A stretch of DNA of 64,000 nt, taken from the NCBI GenBank assembly GCA_965213575.1, contig CBDBZN010000001.1, forward strand, positions 1 to 64,000, given 5' to 3'. This document shows positions 1-9,974 of this stretch, piece by piece. The translations under genes and the position numbers were made by a program. Each line of letters opens with the position of its first letter. The stretch's first letter is position 1. Source of the DNA: JAUHXS01 sp965213575. Its GTDB lineage: Bacteria; Bacteroidota; Bacteroidia; Chitinophagales; JAUHXS01. Under the pieces are notes generated by a model, which was not told the DNA's origin, did no database searches, and saw only the letters and a list, made by a program, of their open reading frames with translations.

Positions 1-50
1 GCAACAACAGTTAATAATAATATGAATCCAATAATTTGATTCCGTTTCAT
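1..50 (-). CDS. N-terminus of a membrane or secreted protein, possibly YidC (partial)
   Basis: Reading leftward from an ATG at 48-50, the first 16 codons give MKRNQIIGFILLLTVV: a short charged start and then a hydrophobic stretch, so the product begins with a signal anchor or signal peptide. It lies 36 bases downstream of murA on the same strand. The pattern of a charged start, Asn, then IIGF plus a hydrophobic helix resembles the first helix of Bacteroidota YidC insertases, but 16 residues cannot prove this. The gene runs off the left edge. Confidence 0.4.
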   Translation of the reverse strand, partial: MKRNQIIGFILLLTVV

Positions 51-86
51 AGCTTTTTATATTTTTTAATAACGAAAATTAGCTAT

Positions 87-1391
87 TTATATTCTTTTAA
101 TATCAGCTCCCAATGCTTGTAATCGTTTATCAATATATTGATAACCTCGATCAATTTGATTAATGTTTTTAATAATACTTTTGCCTTCAGCCGATAAGGC
201 GGCTATCAATAGTGCCACGCCTGCTCTAATATCCGGAGAAGACATTTCAATCCCTTTTAATTTATGATGCCAATTCAATCCATTAACTACTGCCCGATGC
301 GGATCGCATAGTATAACATGAGCACCCATATCAATCAACTTATCGACAAAAAATAATCTGCTCTCAAACATTTTTTGATGAATTAACACCGTACCCTTAG
401 CTTGGATAGCTACCACCAAAATAATACTGAGTAAATCCGGAGTAAAGCCTGGCCATGGAGCATCTGCTACCGTTAGCGTAGAGCCATCTATGAATGATTG
501 GATCTCATAATGATCATGTGCAGGAATATGAATATTATCATTATTAATTTCTAGCGTTATGCCTAACCTTCTGAAAACTTCCGGTATTAAGCCTAAATAT
601 TCTGCTTTTACATCTTTTATAGTTAATTCAGACCGCGTCATGGCAGCCATGCCGATAAAACTACCGATCTCAATCATATCAGGAAGGATTCGATGTTTGC
701 ATCCACTAAGCTGTTCCACACCTTCGATCGTTAATAGATTAGAGCCGATGCCGGAAATTTTTGCTCCCATGGAGACTAGCATTTTACAAAGCTGCTGCAA
801 ATATGGCTCACAAGCAGCATTATAAACGGTCGTTTTTCCTTTTGCTAAAGACGCAGCCATAACAATATTTGCTGTTCCTGTAACGGAGGCTTCGTCTAGC
901 AACATATAGGTGCCTTTTAGCTTATCAGCATTAACTCGATAAATATTATTTTTATCATCGTACTCAAATTCAGCTCCTAACTTCTCAAATCCAATAAAGT
1001 GAGTATCAAGCCTTCTTCTGCCAATCTTATCACCACCCGGCTTAGGAATATAAGCTTTTTTAAATCTTGATAATAAAGGGCCAATCATCATTACCGAACC
1101 TCTAAGCTTAGATGCCTTTTTAGTAAAATCAGTAGAATTTAAAAAGTCTAAATTGACATCTTTAGCCTTAAAGATATACGTGTCATCGTTTAATTGGTTA
1201 ACAGCTACGCCTAGATCTTCGAGTAATTCAATAAGTAAGTTTACATCTAAAATATTGGGAATATTAGAAATAGTTACCTCCTCAGAAGTTAGCAAAACTG
1301 CAGAAATAACTTGAAGTGCTTCGTTTTTTGCTCCTTGTGGAGTAATACTACCTTTTAATTTATTACCACCATAAACCTCAAATGCATCCAT
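87..1391 (-). CDS. murA: UDP-N-acetylglucosamine 1-carboxyvinyltransferase MurA (Asp-type active site)
   Basis: Cytoplasmic enzyme of the first committed step of peptidoglycan synthesis: it transfers enolpyruvate from PEP to UDP-GlcNAc. The 434 residues are the usual length for the family. The N-terminal substrate loop with Lys22-Asn23 (GAKNE) is present, as are the repeated alpha/beta modules of the EPSP-synthase fold. The catalytic loop reads PKPGGDKIGRRRLDTH, with Asp121 where fosfomycin-sensitive MurA has Cys115. From family knowledge the Asp enzyme is active and is not alkylated by fosfomycin; Bacteroidota MurA commonly carry it. The ATG overlaps the stop codon of the upstream DUF4290 gene by one base, so the two are co-transcribed. 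Confidence 0.97.
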   Translation of the reverse strand: MDAFEVYGGNKLKGSITPQGAKNEALQVISAVLLTSEEVTISNIPNILDVNLLIELLEDLGVAVNQLNDDTYIFKAKDVNLDFLNSTDFTKKASKLRGSVMMIGPLLSRFKKAYIPKPGGDKIGRRRLDTHFIGFEKLGAEFEYDDKNNIYRVNADKLKGTYMLLDEASVTGTANIVMAASLAKGKTTVYNAACEPYLQQLCKMLVSMGAKISGIGSNLLTIEGVEQLSGCKHRILPDMIEIGSFIGMAAMTRSELTIKDVKAEYLGLIPEVFRRLGITLEINNDNIHIPAHDHYEIQSFIDGSTLTVADAPWPGFTPDLLSIILVVAIQAKGTVLIHQKMFESRLFFVDKLIDMGAHVILCDPHRAVVNGLNWHHKLKGIEMSSPDIRAGVALLIAALSAEGKSIIKNINQIDRGYQYIDKRLQALGADIKRI

Positions 1392-2014
1392 TAATATTTT
1401 CTTTTGTTCGTGGTACGCCTATTATTATTTCTACCATTTTTATTCTGAGAATAATTTTTTCTTTTGGTAGTTGCTACCGGAGCGCTGAAGTTAAAATCTT
1501 CATTTAATGATAGTTTATTATCTGAGTAGCGTGCAATATCAGCTGTAACAACTTCATTACTTATGTTTTCTTGGTTCCAGTTTCGATAAGCCATTTTCAT
1601 ATAATTAGCTATCGCTTCAGTCAGCGCTTCCTGTTTCTCTTTATCTTTCTCTTCAACTGCTTTATTAATAAGCGTTTCTAAGTTTTTCCCGTAATGCCTC
1701 AACTTGCCGGCCTTTTTAGGATATGGTAATGGCTTAGGCTTAGCTTCTACTTCTTCTAGTTTAGGCGCAGGATAAGGAGCATCTATATCTAACTTTAAGC
1801 CGCCAATGATTTGTAAATGATCCCATAATTTATGGTCAAACTCAGGAATATTTTTCTGAGCATAATTTATTTGGCTCATGATTTTTACTACAGCCTGTGC
1901 TGTTTCACTGCGTTTTTCTTTATCTTCGATAGTAGCTATATGGGCAATAAGTTTTTGAATATTTCTTCCATATTCAGAAATAATTAGGTGGCCTCTTGTT
2001 GTATTATATTCCAT
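1391..2014 (-). CDS. DUF4290 family protein
   Basis: A 207-residue cytoplasmic protein with no signal peptide. Residues 1 to about 170 match the DUF4290 family of Bacteroidota as I recall it: the start with EYNTTRGHL, a predicted helical body, and a conserved segment around HKLWDHLQI. The last 25 residues are a basic, Asn/Arg/Lys-rich low-complexity tail (KRKNYSQNKNGRNNNRR), suggesting nucleic-acid contact or disorder. It is translationally coupled to murA, an association typical of the phylum, so a role near cell-wall synthesis is a guess. No enzymatic motif is visible. Its promoter should lie in the divergent gap to the surface-protein gene at 2234. Confidence 0.85.
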   Translation of the reverse strand: MEYNTTRGHLIISEYGRNIQKLIAHIATIEDKEKRSETAQAVVKIMSQINYAQKNIPEFDHKLWDHLQIIGGLKLDIDAPYPAPKLEEVEAKPKPLPYPKKAGKLRHYGKNLETLINKAVEEKDKEKQEALTEAIANYMKMAYRNWNQENISNEVVTADIARYSDNKLSLNEDFNFSAPVATTKRKNYSQNKNGRNNNRRTTNKRKY

Positions 2015-2233
2015 TAATATTGATATGAATAATAAATTAGGTTATTGATGAGTAGGGAATCCGGATCGAAAATACTTAATAATAGATATTTTCAAAAATT
2101 AATTTAAACAAAAATAGTAAATATTACTAATCCTACGAAAGTTTTTGAAAATTAATGAGATCATTATTTTATAATAAAAATTTATATACAACTAATTAAG
2201 AGATTTTTGTATATTGTATTTAAATATATTGAT

Positions 2234-5200
2234 ATGGTACTCAATTATTTATTTCGATTAATCAGCTTAATATTTTTATTTGTTCTTGCTGTTTTTAGCT
2301 TACCGGCCTTAGCTCAGCAATATACCTTGTATGAAGAAGATTTTGAAGGTGGTGCTTACAACGTTACATTAAATAACAACACCAATGTAAGCGTTAACAA
2401 CGGTATCAACAGCTGGATTATAAATGATGTATATAATGGAGGCATCACTTATCCTAATACTATTTCCCAAAATGTCACGTCCGGCGGTACGATCACAGAT
2501 GCCCCACAAAGTAATTATTTACACATTCACAATTCAGCATTTGCCAGTAAAAATGCTAATTATGATAATGCAGCTTCTTCTGACAGAATGACTATCACTA
2601 CTTCTTTTTGTACCAATGGATTTCAAGATGTAAAACTGAGTTTCTTCTGGCTAGGAGAAGGAGAGATAAATGATTATGTAGAAATTTATTATTCTAGGAA
2701 TGGTAGTCCATGGATATTGTGCCCGCCTGGATCTCCTACAAATGTTACACGGTATAACTCCAATGCAACGCTTTGGCAGGAAGAATTGATTACGGATCCG
2801 GCGTTTGCAACAGCAAATGAACTTCGGTTTGGTTTTAGGTGGGTAAATGATGATAATGGAGGAGTAAACACTAGTTCATTTGGAGTAGATGATATTTCAG
2901 TTGTGGCAAATTATAATGGTACGGCTACTATTACTACCAGTATTATATCTGACTCTATTTGTATTGGAAGTAGTGGGTTGCTTGGATTTGAAGTGTCAGA
3001 AAAATTATGTAGTGATTATTATGTACTAGAAAGAGCTGATAATGCTGCATTTGTGGGAGGAGCTGCAGTTGATTTTCCTTATGTTTCATCTTCTCAAACC
3101 GGTTCCGGCTCTTCATCTGTGGGCATTAGTTTCCCTGCTGGCACTACTCCCGGATGTTATTATTACCGATTAAGCCGCGGCGATAAACCTTTTATTTATG
3201 GAGATGCTACTGTACAGTGTGTAATAGCATATGAATGCCCGGTTATAGGTGTAACAGGCGCAGCAGGTGGCCCAGGCCCTTCGGCTACTTTGGTTCATGG
3301 GCAAAATCCGGAAGATACCACGTGTAGAGGCAGTATCATGATCATGCCTTTTCTTTCTAATGGTACGTTAAATGTAAATAATTATTATGTTTTAGAAGGG
3401 GATACCTCTGCATCTTTTTCTTCTCCTCTTTTCAGGGAAATAGGCCGTATAAAAGATGCTAATCAATATCCTACTCCTCTTATGCCGGGTTCGGTAGGAG
3501 GTATCATACCTCGAGAGTGGCCCGCCGGTTGTAATTATAAATTCAGAGTGCGCTCTACCAATCCTCCTGCTATTTTTACAATTGATAGTAATTATTGTAT
3601 CAAGGCTTGCCCCATAATTACTAATAATGATGACCCAATTGATGTATGTGTAAGCGATTTTGAAGGGGTAACTGTTACTTTTCCCTATGAAGTAGACTCA
3701 GTTGACAATGGAGTGCAATTTTTTCCGCCCCAATGAATTTCAAATTGAAATTTTAGATCCGAAAGATTTAGCAATTATCAGCACAGGAGGATTCGGTGCT
3801 GTATTAGATACAGAATCAGGAACTATTACTTTAACGCTTCCTCCTGGCACAGAACTGGAAGATTTTGGTCTAAAACCCGGGCTGTTTTTTTTACGTATAA
3901 CTTCTACTAATCCCAGTGATGCTAATTGTGATAATGGCAATTTGATTTTATTGACAATTGGCTATCCGTTAGATAGCATTTCATTAATCATCGATATCTT
4001 TAACGGATTTGATTATGTTTGCCCAAGCTACACGGGAACCTTTAGTATTGTGCCAGATCCATATAGAGTTAGAGACGGCTCTACTTATGATTATTCATTG
4101 AATGGTGCATTATGGTTAGAAGATATGGCAAGTGGCATAGTTCCAATAATTACTACACCAAATGTAAAATGGGAGTTTTGCGTTAGGGAGCATAATGGGA
4201 ATTGTTACGGCCCGTGGGCTTGCGATTCAGTTACGGTATCTAGTGTGCCAGAGGTTATTTTTGATTTTCCTACTCCATTATGTGCCGGGCAAAGACAATT
4301 ATTTGAAGTAGAAGAGTCGTATGGCGCAACATATAGTTGGTATGTTAATGATGTATTACAACCCTTCAGTTCTTCTAAAGCATATTTGGAGTTTCCTGAG
4401 CCGGGTGATTACCAGATTAGAATAGTGGCCTCTAATGCTTGTGGATCAAATGATTTTTCAAGAGTACTGGAAGTAGTCAGCTCTCCAGAGATGGATATCA
4501 CTCCCGATACTTTTATTTGTTTTGGTGAGTCTGTTACATTGGAAATGAGTAATGGGCCATTGGGAATTTATTCTTGGTGGATTGATACCAATAAAGTGTG
4601 GGAAGACTTTACTTATATTGTATCGCCGGGACACCACTACTTTGTATTGGGGTAAGTTGGATAATGCAAACGGGCCTGCTGAATGTGACTATAATTATCA
4701 ACCTGTTTTAGTAGAGGTTGCCCCTGAGTTAAAAATAGATTCGAATGTGGTGATTTGTATTGGAGACTATATTAATATCAATGCATCGGGAGGAGGAATA
4801 TATCAATGGTTTGATCCTACTAATACTTTAAGTGATACAACACGGCCTAATCCTATCGCTTCTCCAAAAGAAACTACCAATTATGAGGTTTTAATTACAG
4901 ATACCATGTTTGGCTGTACGCTTAAAACTAGCGTGTTAGTAAATGTTTTAGATTCTAATACTGAGTTATATACACTTTGTAATGAAGAAGAACAAATTTT
5001 AATTGCTCCTGAAGGAGGAATTTTGTACAATTGGAGTACAGGAGAAGCTACGCAAGCAATTAATATCGAAGGAAATTCTAATGATCCGCAGCGTGTTATA
5101 ACAGTGAGGATAACGGGCCCCGAGCCGGACAGTTGTATGGTTATGAAAACATATGAAGTAGTTACTGTGGATGATTGTGACCCGTTGTATTTTATCCCTA

Positions 5201-5481
5201 ATGCCTTTACGCCGGGTACGGATGGCTTAAATGATTTTTTAAGTATACGCTCTCAAAAATTAGCAGATAACTGGAAAATTCATGTCTATGAGCGCAGAGG
5301 GAAGAAAGTATATGAAGGGCAAAAATGGGACGGTACTTTTAACGGAAAAGAAATATATGGAGTTGTCGTAGTCAGATTGGAAGGCGAATCTTTATACAAA
5401 TTTAATGATCAAAATAAAGTTGACCCTAATGGTACTACAAAAATGGTTTCTGAAATCCGAAATGTCTCTGTTATTAGGTAA
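2234..5481 (+). pseudogene. Type IX secretion-type surface protein with gliding-motility C-terminal domain, broken by two frameshifts
   Basis: Three consecutive reading frames join into one protein of about 1081 residues. The ATG at 2234 opens a clear signal peptide (hydrophobic core, then LPALA before QQYTLYEE); a TTG at 2207 is in frame but poorer. After it comes a jelly-roll/MAM-like region (EEDFEGG, VEIYYSRNG, FGVDDISV), several Ig-like repeats, and a C-terminal CHU_C domain beginning FIPNAFTPGTDGLNDF. That domain is the family hallmark of cargo exported by the type IX system. The frame changes at a T run (3719-3724) and at GGG (4628-4630). Removing one base at each restores continuity (VQFFRPNEFQ and VSPDTTTLYWG). 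It may be a true pseudogene, a phase-variable gene or a sequencing artefact; frameshifts in essential genes elsewhere in the window favour the last. Confidence 0.8.
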
Positions 5482-5597
5482 GTTAGTACTCTATAGGGAA
5501 ATTTGCAAGTAAGAAAATGAATTGTAGTAGCTTGAAAAAAAGGCCGTTCCCTAACTCAGAGATTATGATTTCAAAACTGCTCTACTTGCGAATGTGC

Positions 5598-6377
5598 CTA
5601 TATAAAACCTTTATTCATCTTTTGGTATTTTAATACCTCTTCATTAAAAAACTTAGTTTGTTGAGTGCAAATGAAGTCATGAAAAACACCTATGTTTTCA
5701 TTGTTCTCAGCTTCGTTTAATGCTTGTATATAGTCACTTCTATCTTCAGTAAAAATTTTAATCAGAGGTTCATTAAAATAAAGTTGGACATAATTCATAA
5801 ACATCCGAGCAGTCCTCCCGTTACCGTCTCCAAACGGATGTATATTTACAATGTGATAATGTACATCAGCTGCAAGTTTTAGAATCTGGTTAGGATTTTT
5901 TACAGTATTCAACTGTTGGTTTGTGTTTTGAATTAGTTCTCCTAATAATGCATCAACTTTATGAAAGTCAGAAAAATATTTTTGATCAACATATACTTGG
6001 GTCAATCTTATATCACCTTTGGAAGTGTTGAAATTGCCGGATATGGTATTGACGATCCCTCCCGTGTTTTTCATAATCAACGATCCTACTTCTTGTAAGA
6101 ATTTTTTAGATAACTGTCTTTTTTCTTTAGCTTGTTGTTTAATAAATTTAAACGCCATATAATGATCTTTCACCATTAGATGATCAGATAGAGGTTTCCC
6201 TTTAGCCGTAATGTCTTTGTCTAACAAAACACAGGTATCGCTTTCAGATAGAGAACAACCTTCTATTTTAGTAGAATTATATACGATAGAGATCATCGAG
6301 AATTTTTCATAGTCTATGACTTCCTCTAAATTCAGGTTGATGTATTGACTTCGTAAGGATTGCCATTTGTCCCACAT
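5598..6377 (-). CDS. Fic domain protein (AMP-transferase)
   Basis: The Fic signature HPFGDGNGRTAR at residues 180-191 is intact, with the catalytic His180 and the phosphate-binding GDGNGR loop. Such enzymes usually move AMP from ATP to a hydroxyl side chain of a target protein. Residues 35-40 read STKIEG, which fits the inhibitory [S/T]xxxE[G/N] motif placed N-terminal to the Fic core (class II). The enzyme is therefore probably self-inhibited through Glu39 and may also de-AMPylate. The 259-residue length covers the Fic core with only a short N-terminal extension; no C-terminal winged-helix domain is evident. It stands alone, convergent with the surface-protein gene. Target unknown. Confidence 0.9.
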   Translation of the reverse strand: MWDKWQSLRSQYINLNLEEVIDYEKFSMISIVYNSTKIEGCSLSESDTCVLLDKDITAKGKPLSDHLMVKDHYMAFKFIKQQAKEKRQLSKKFLQEVGSLIMKNTGGIVNTISGNFNTSKGDIRLTQVYVDQKYFSDFHKVDALLGELIQNTNQQLNTVKNPNQILKLAADVHYHIVNIHPFGDGNGRTARMFMNYVQLYFNEPLIKIFTEDRSDYIQALNEAENNENIGVFHDFICTQQTKFFNEEVLKYQKMNKGFI

Positions 6378-6382
6378 ATATA

Positions 6383-6390
6383 CAAATATA
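6383..6390 (-). promoter_or_regulatory. TAnnTTTG -7 box of the Fic gene
   Basis: On the minus strand the box reads TATATTTG and ends five bases before the ATG of the Fic gene. Transcription would begin within a few bases of the start codon, so a leaderless or nearly leaderless mRNA is predicted. No clear -33 TTTG was seen. Confidence 0.45.
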
Positions 6391-6465
6391 ATAAAATACG
6401 AGTGGAGAAAAAGAATATAAAATTATGAGCTAAGCGCTGCATAAAATACCAATTATCAAATAACC

Positions 6466-8757
6466 CTACACTTTCGATTGGCTTTTAATTTGCAGCTTGG
6501 CATACTGTAACATAATCTTTTTTTCGCCTGCATCTTTAAAGTTGATCGTAGCAATTTTGTTATCCGGCCGACCCTCTAGGTTGATCACTTTGCCATAACC
6601 AAATCGTTGGTGTTCTACTTCCATACCGGTTTCTATTTTAGATGGGCTATCCGGCGTAAAGTTTGGAGATGGTTTATAAGTGCCAGAGTTAGATGATTTT
6701 TGTTGAACCCCACTGGTTAAAGGCTTGAATTTACTAGGCGGATCATTGGGAAATGGCTTTAATGGCTGATTCCCCGCTGCATGTGCTCCTTTCTGCTCGA
6801 TGTATATAGAAGGGATCTCATTTAAAAACCTACTGGGTTCACAAAAATTTAAATTGCCAAATTTATATCTTGTATTGGCATAAGAGAGTGTAAGCGATTG
6901 TTCAGCCCTGGTCAATGCTACATAAAACAGCCTTCGTTCTTCTTCTAAATCGGCTCTGCTACCTACAGAAAGCATAGAAGGGAAAAGATTTTCCTCTAAT
7001 CCTACTAAATATACAGAAGGGAATTCCAATCCTTTAGAAGCATGAACAGTCATCAATTTGACCTTATTCGTATCATCTTTATCGTTATCTGCATCTGTTA
7101 AAAGAGAAATGTCTTGTAAATAAGCCGCTAAATTTTTATTATTGTCTAATTGGTTTTGCGTTTCTTCATCTATAAACTCATCATTTTCAGTAAACTCCTT
7201 GATACCATTGAGTAATTCCTGAAAGTTTTCATATCTGGATAATCCTTCTATAGTTTTGTCTAAGTGAAGTTCTGTAAGTAATTTGCTTGATTTTGCTACA
7301 TGAAAAGCTAAATCATATGCGTTGTGAGTGGTTAGCATCGTAGCAAAACTTTTGATCATGGTCACAAAATCTCCAATTAATTGTGCCGCCCTGCTGCCTA
7401 TATTATATTGATGTATATTAGAAAAAATCTCCCATAAAGGCAGTCCCTGTTCGCCCGAAATAACGATAGCTTTTTCTAAAGTAGTTTTACCGATTCCCCG
7501 AGCAGGGTAATTAATAATCCTTTTCAAAGCCTCCGAATCATTGTGATTAACAACTAATCTTAAGTAGGCAATAAAATCTTTAATTTCTTTTCTTTGGTAA
7601 AAAGACATGCCTCCATAAATTCGGTAGGGAATGTTTCGCTTTCTCAGTGCTTCTTCAAACGACCTGGATTGGGCATTCGTGCGGTAAAGAATAGCAAAAT
7701 CATCATTTTTGTAATGTTTGCGAAGCATTTCTTCTGCAATAGCATCAGCGACAATTCTGCCTTCATCGTTATCGCTTTGAGTTCTTATTAATTTGATTCG
7801 ATTACCTAAGTCATTATCTGTCCATAATTTTTTGTCTAACTGGCCTTTATTGCGAGCAATCACTTCATTAGCAGCATTTACGATGGTTTGGGTAGAGCGA
7901 TAATTTTGCTCCAGCTTAAAAACCTGCAAGTCAGGATATTGTTTTTCATAGTTTAAAATATTATCTATGACAGCTCCTCTAAAAGAATAAATACTCTGAG
8001 CATCATCACCGACTACCGAAATATTTTGAAATACATCAGCCAATTTTTTTAAAATAGCGTATTGAGCATAGTTCGTATCTTGAAACTCATCTACTAAAAT
8101 ATATTTAAAGAAATGCTGGTATTTATGAAGTGTTTCAGGAAATTTATTTAGCAGTTCATACATTTTAAAAAGTAAGTCATCAAAATCCATCGCACCAGAC
8201 ATAAAGCAGCGTTTGGCATATAAAGAATAAAGCATTCCCAGTTTAAGACGGCCACTGGACTCATCTTCCGACATGAGTTCGGGACTTGCTAAATATTCAG
8301 CAGGAGAGATTAAATTATTTTTGGCACTTGAGATGCGGTACTGCACAATATTTGGTTTGTATAATTTATCATTAAGATTAAATTCTTTTAATAGACCTCT
8401 GATAAGGCTTTTAGAATCATCCATATCATAAATGGTAAAGTTGGACGGATAACCTAATTTAGAAGCTTCAGCACGTAATATCCTTGCAAAGATTGAGTGA
8501 AAAGTACCCATCCATACATTTCTGGCCTCGTCACCAACCACGCTGGCAATCCGGCTTTTCATTTCTTTAGCTGCTTTATTGGTGAAAGTAAGTGCTAAAA
8601 TGTTAAATGGATCGACTCCATTATTTATAAGATGTGCGATTTTATAAGTAAGAACTCTCGTTTTACCTGATCCTGCACCGGCAATGATCAAAGAAGGGCC
8701 ATTAATGTGTTCTACTGCTTGTCTTTGTACTGGATTTAGTTCAGATAAATAACTCAT
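6466..8757 (-). CDS. pcrA: ATP-dependent DNA helicase, UvrD/PcrA family
   Basis: A 3'-5' superfamily 1A helicase used in excision repair, replication restart and removal of recombinase filaments. Walker A is AGAGSGKT (residues 26-33). Motif II reads LVDEFQDTNY, motif III GDDAQSIYSFRGA, motif IV LEQNYRS, and motifs V-VI appear as VKLMTVHASKGLEFPSVYLVG and LFYVALTRAE. The C-terminus (about residues 640-763) is a linker and then a Tudor-like PcrA tail (GMEVEHQRFGYGKVINLEG), which in relatives contacts RNA polymerase. I start it at the ATG at 8757; a TTG three codons upstream is less likely. The length of 763 is normal. It is monocistronic, with repeat-rich DNA upstream. Confidence 0.95.
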   Translation of the reverse strand: MSYLSELNPVQRQAVEHINGPSLIIAGAGSGKTRVLTYKIAHLINNGVDPFNILALTFTNKAAKEMKSRIASVVGDEARNVWMGTFHSIFARILRAEASKLGYPSNFTIYDMDDSKSLIRGLLKEFNLNDKLYKPNIVQYRISSAKNNLISPAEYLASPELMSEDESSGRLKLGMLYSLYAKRCFMSGAMDFDDLLFKMYELLNKFPETLHKYQHFFKYILVDEFQDTNYAQYAILKKLADVFQNISVVGDDAQSIYSFRGAVIDNILNYEKQYPDLQVFKLEQNYRSTQTIVNAANEVIARNKGQLDKKLWTDNDLGNRIKLIRTQSDNDEGRIVADAIAEEMLRKHYKNDDFAILYRTNAQSRSFEEALRKRNIPYRIYGGMSFYQRKEIKDFIAYLRLVVNHNDSEALKRIINYPARGIGKTTLEKAIVISGEQGLPLWEIFSNIHQYNIGSRAAQLIGDFVTMIKSFATMLTTHNAYDLAFHVAKSSKLLTELHLDKTIEGLSRYENFQELLNGIKEFTENDEFIDEETQNQLDNNKNLAAYLQDISLLTDADNDKDDTNKVKLMTVHASKGLEFPSVYLVGLEENLFPSMLSVGSRADLEEERRLFYVALTRAEQSLTLSYANTRYKFGNLNFCEPSRFLNEIPSIYIEQKGAHAAGNQPLKPFPNDPPSKFKPLTSGVQQKSSNSGTYKPSPNFTPDSPSKIETGMEVEHQRFGYGKVINLEGRPDNKIATINFKDAGEKKIMLQYAKLQIKSQSKV

Positions 8758-8800
8758 GAAATGCAAACATTAAGGGCTTGATGATAGTTCGAAGTTAGTT

Positions 8801-8901
8801 AAAAGATTGGAAGATTGGAAAATTACAGATTACAGATTGAAAGATTGAAAGATTAGAAGACATTGCAGATTTAAATTATACTTTATACTTGCAACTTTAT
8901 A
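8801..8901. repeat. Modular AT-rich intergenic repeat (GATTGAAA/AGATTGGA blocks)
   Basis: This gap between two minus-strand genes is built from short near-tandem blocks: AGATTGGA twice, ATTACAG twice, GATTGAAA twice, then ATTGCAGATT and two ACTTTATACT-like blocks. The 11-mer TTGAAAGATTG here (8837-8847) recurs at 31034-31044 and, inverted, at 63426-63436. The 10-mer ATTGCAGATT (8862-8871) recurs at 31041-31050. No open frame or hairpin explains it. Confidence 0.6.
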
Positions 8902-8910
8902 CTAAAAAAA

Positions 8911-9861
8911 CTATTCCAACTTCAAATCTTTTCTCAAGCTGCTATCGTTAACACTATTCTTATTCCAATAATCAATCATTAACGTTGCTTTTTTGGTACC
9001 TGTAGTAGTCAATTGATGAATATTATTTCCAAAACCACTCATTTGCTGCTCTTCCCAATGCAATATTTCAAAAGGAAAATCTTTAGTAAAATATATTTTT
9101 AGCGATCTTTTTAAGTCAGAGTAGGTAAGAGAATAACATAAAAGAGCTTGATCTTCAAAGTTTTCAAGCACAGCACCTTCCAAAGAACAATTTGCTTCAT
9201 ATATTTGAAACGGAATATGCTTTAATCGCTGAAAAAAAGTACCGGGAATCATTTCTGTTTTGCCCAGAGGCAGCTTATTAGGATTAATTCTTATCCTGTT
9301 CCACAGCTCATCTTCCAAAAACACTTTATTTAAAATAAGATTTTCATCACCTTCAGATTCAAAATAAGATCGAAGAGAAATATCATACTTTTTAGCTCTG
9401 TTATTTATTTGAGTAAAGGTATGGCCACACCATTCTTGAGAAGTTGTTGTTACTTTCAAAGCATGTGGATATTGCTCGAGGTCGACTGGAGTAAATACCG
9501 ATTGCATCATTGAATAAGGGTATATACCGGTATTAAAACTTTTGGTGAAGTTCATCTTTAAAATAGTAACTGCATCATCGCCTGCTGAAGATGCATTATC
9601 CAGCTTAACTTGCTTAGATTTTGAAAATGGCTCTGTAACAAAAATCAGCACCGCCTCACCGGAATGAATTTCACCATATCGAGCTTGCTTTAAATCATAA
9701 CTGGTTATTTCTGCCTTACCTTGATACCAATAATCGTCAAGCGAACTAGCCGGCTCAGTCGAAGGAGAATTATTTTGTCCGGTAGATGAGCAGCCATTAT
9801 TCAGTAGGTAGGATAGAAAAGTTATCGCCGCTATAGCAAATTTATATTTTAAAGTTTTCAT
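8911..9861 (-). CDS. Conserved lipoprotein of unknown function
   Basis: 316 residues with a lipoprotein signal: a Lys-rich start, a hydrophobic segment and NNGCSS, giving Cys24 as the likely lipidated residue, then a Ser/Asn/Thr-rich linker. The body (about residues 40-316) has no catalytic motif I recognise. It contains alternating beta-strand patterns, for example ITSYDLKQARYGEIHSGEAVLIFVTE and LKVTTTSQEWCGHTFTQ, and looks like a periplasmic beta-rich domain. Similar Bacteroidota proteins are sometimes labelled septum-formation inhibitor Maf, but nothing here supports the Maf nucleotide-pyrophosphatase fold. It is divergent from ftsX, with 113 bases between the starts. Confidence 0.75.
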   Translation of the reverse strand: MKTLKYKFAIAAITFLSYLLNNGCSSTGQNNSPSTEPASSLDDYWYQGKAEITSYDLKQARYGEIHSGEAVLIFVTEPFSKSKQVKLDNASSAGDDAVTILKMNFTKSFNTGIYPYSMMQSVFTPVDLEQYPHALKVTTTSQEWCGHTFTQINNRAKKYDISLRSYFESEGDENLILNKVFLEDELWNRIRINPNKLPLGKTEMIPGTFFQRLKHIPFQIYEANCSLEGAVLENFEDQALLCYSLTYSDLKRSLKIYFTKDFPFEILHWEEQQMSGFGNNIHQLTTTGTKKATLMIDYWNKNSVNDSSLRKDLKLE

Positions 9862-9946
9862 CCTAAGGTAGAGGTTTAAGAAATAATGAGTCTTTATATA
9901 TAAGCTTGTGTAAGTAATTGAAACAACTAAATTAATAAGTTTTTAC

Positions 9947-9954
9947 TAACTTCG
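9947..9954 (+). promoter_or_regulatory. -7 box (TAACTTCG) of the ftsX operon
   Basis: TAACTTCG fits the Bacteroidota -7 consensus with one change (C for T). It lies 20 bases before the ftsX ATG, giving a leader of about 15 bases. No well-spaced -33 TTG was found. Confidence 0.4.
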
Positions 9955-9974
9955 TGTATTATTTATAGTAACTG

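Noticed and set aside
5501..5602. Imperfect inverted arms (CTATAGGGAAATTTGCAAGT and CTTGCGAATGTGCCTATA) after the surface-protein gene, as a miniature transposon
   Set aside because: The arms have several mismatches, no target duplication was seen, and the right arm lies at the end of the Fic gene.
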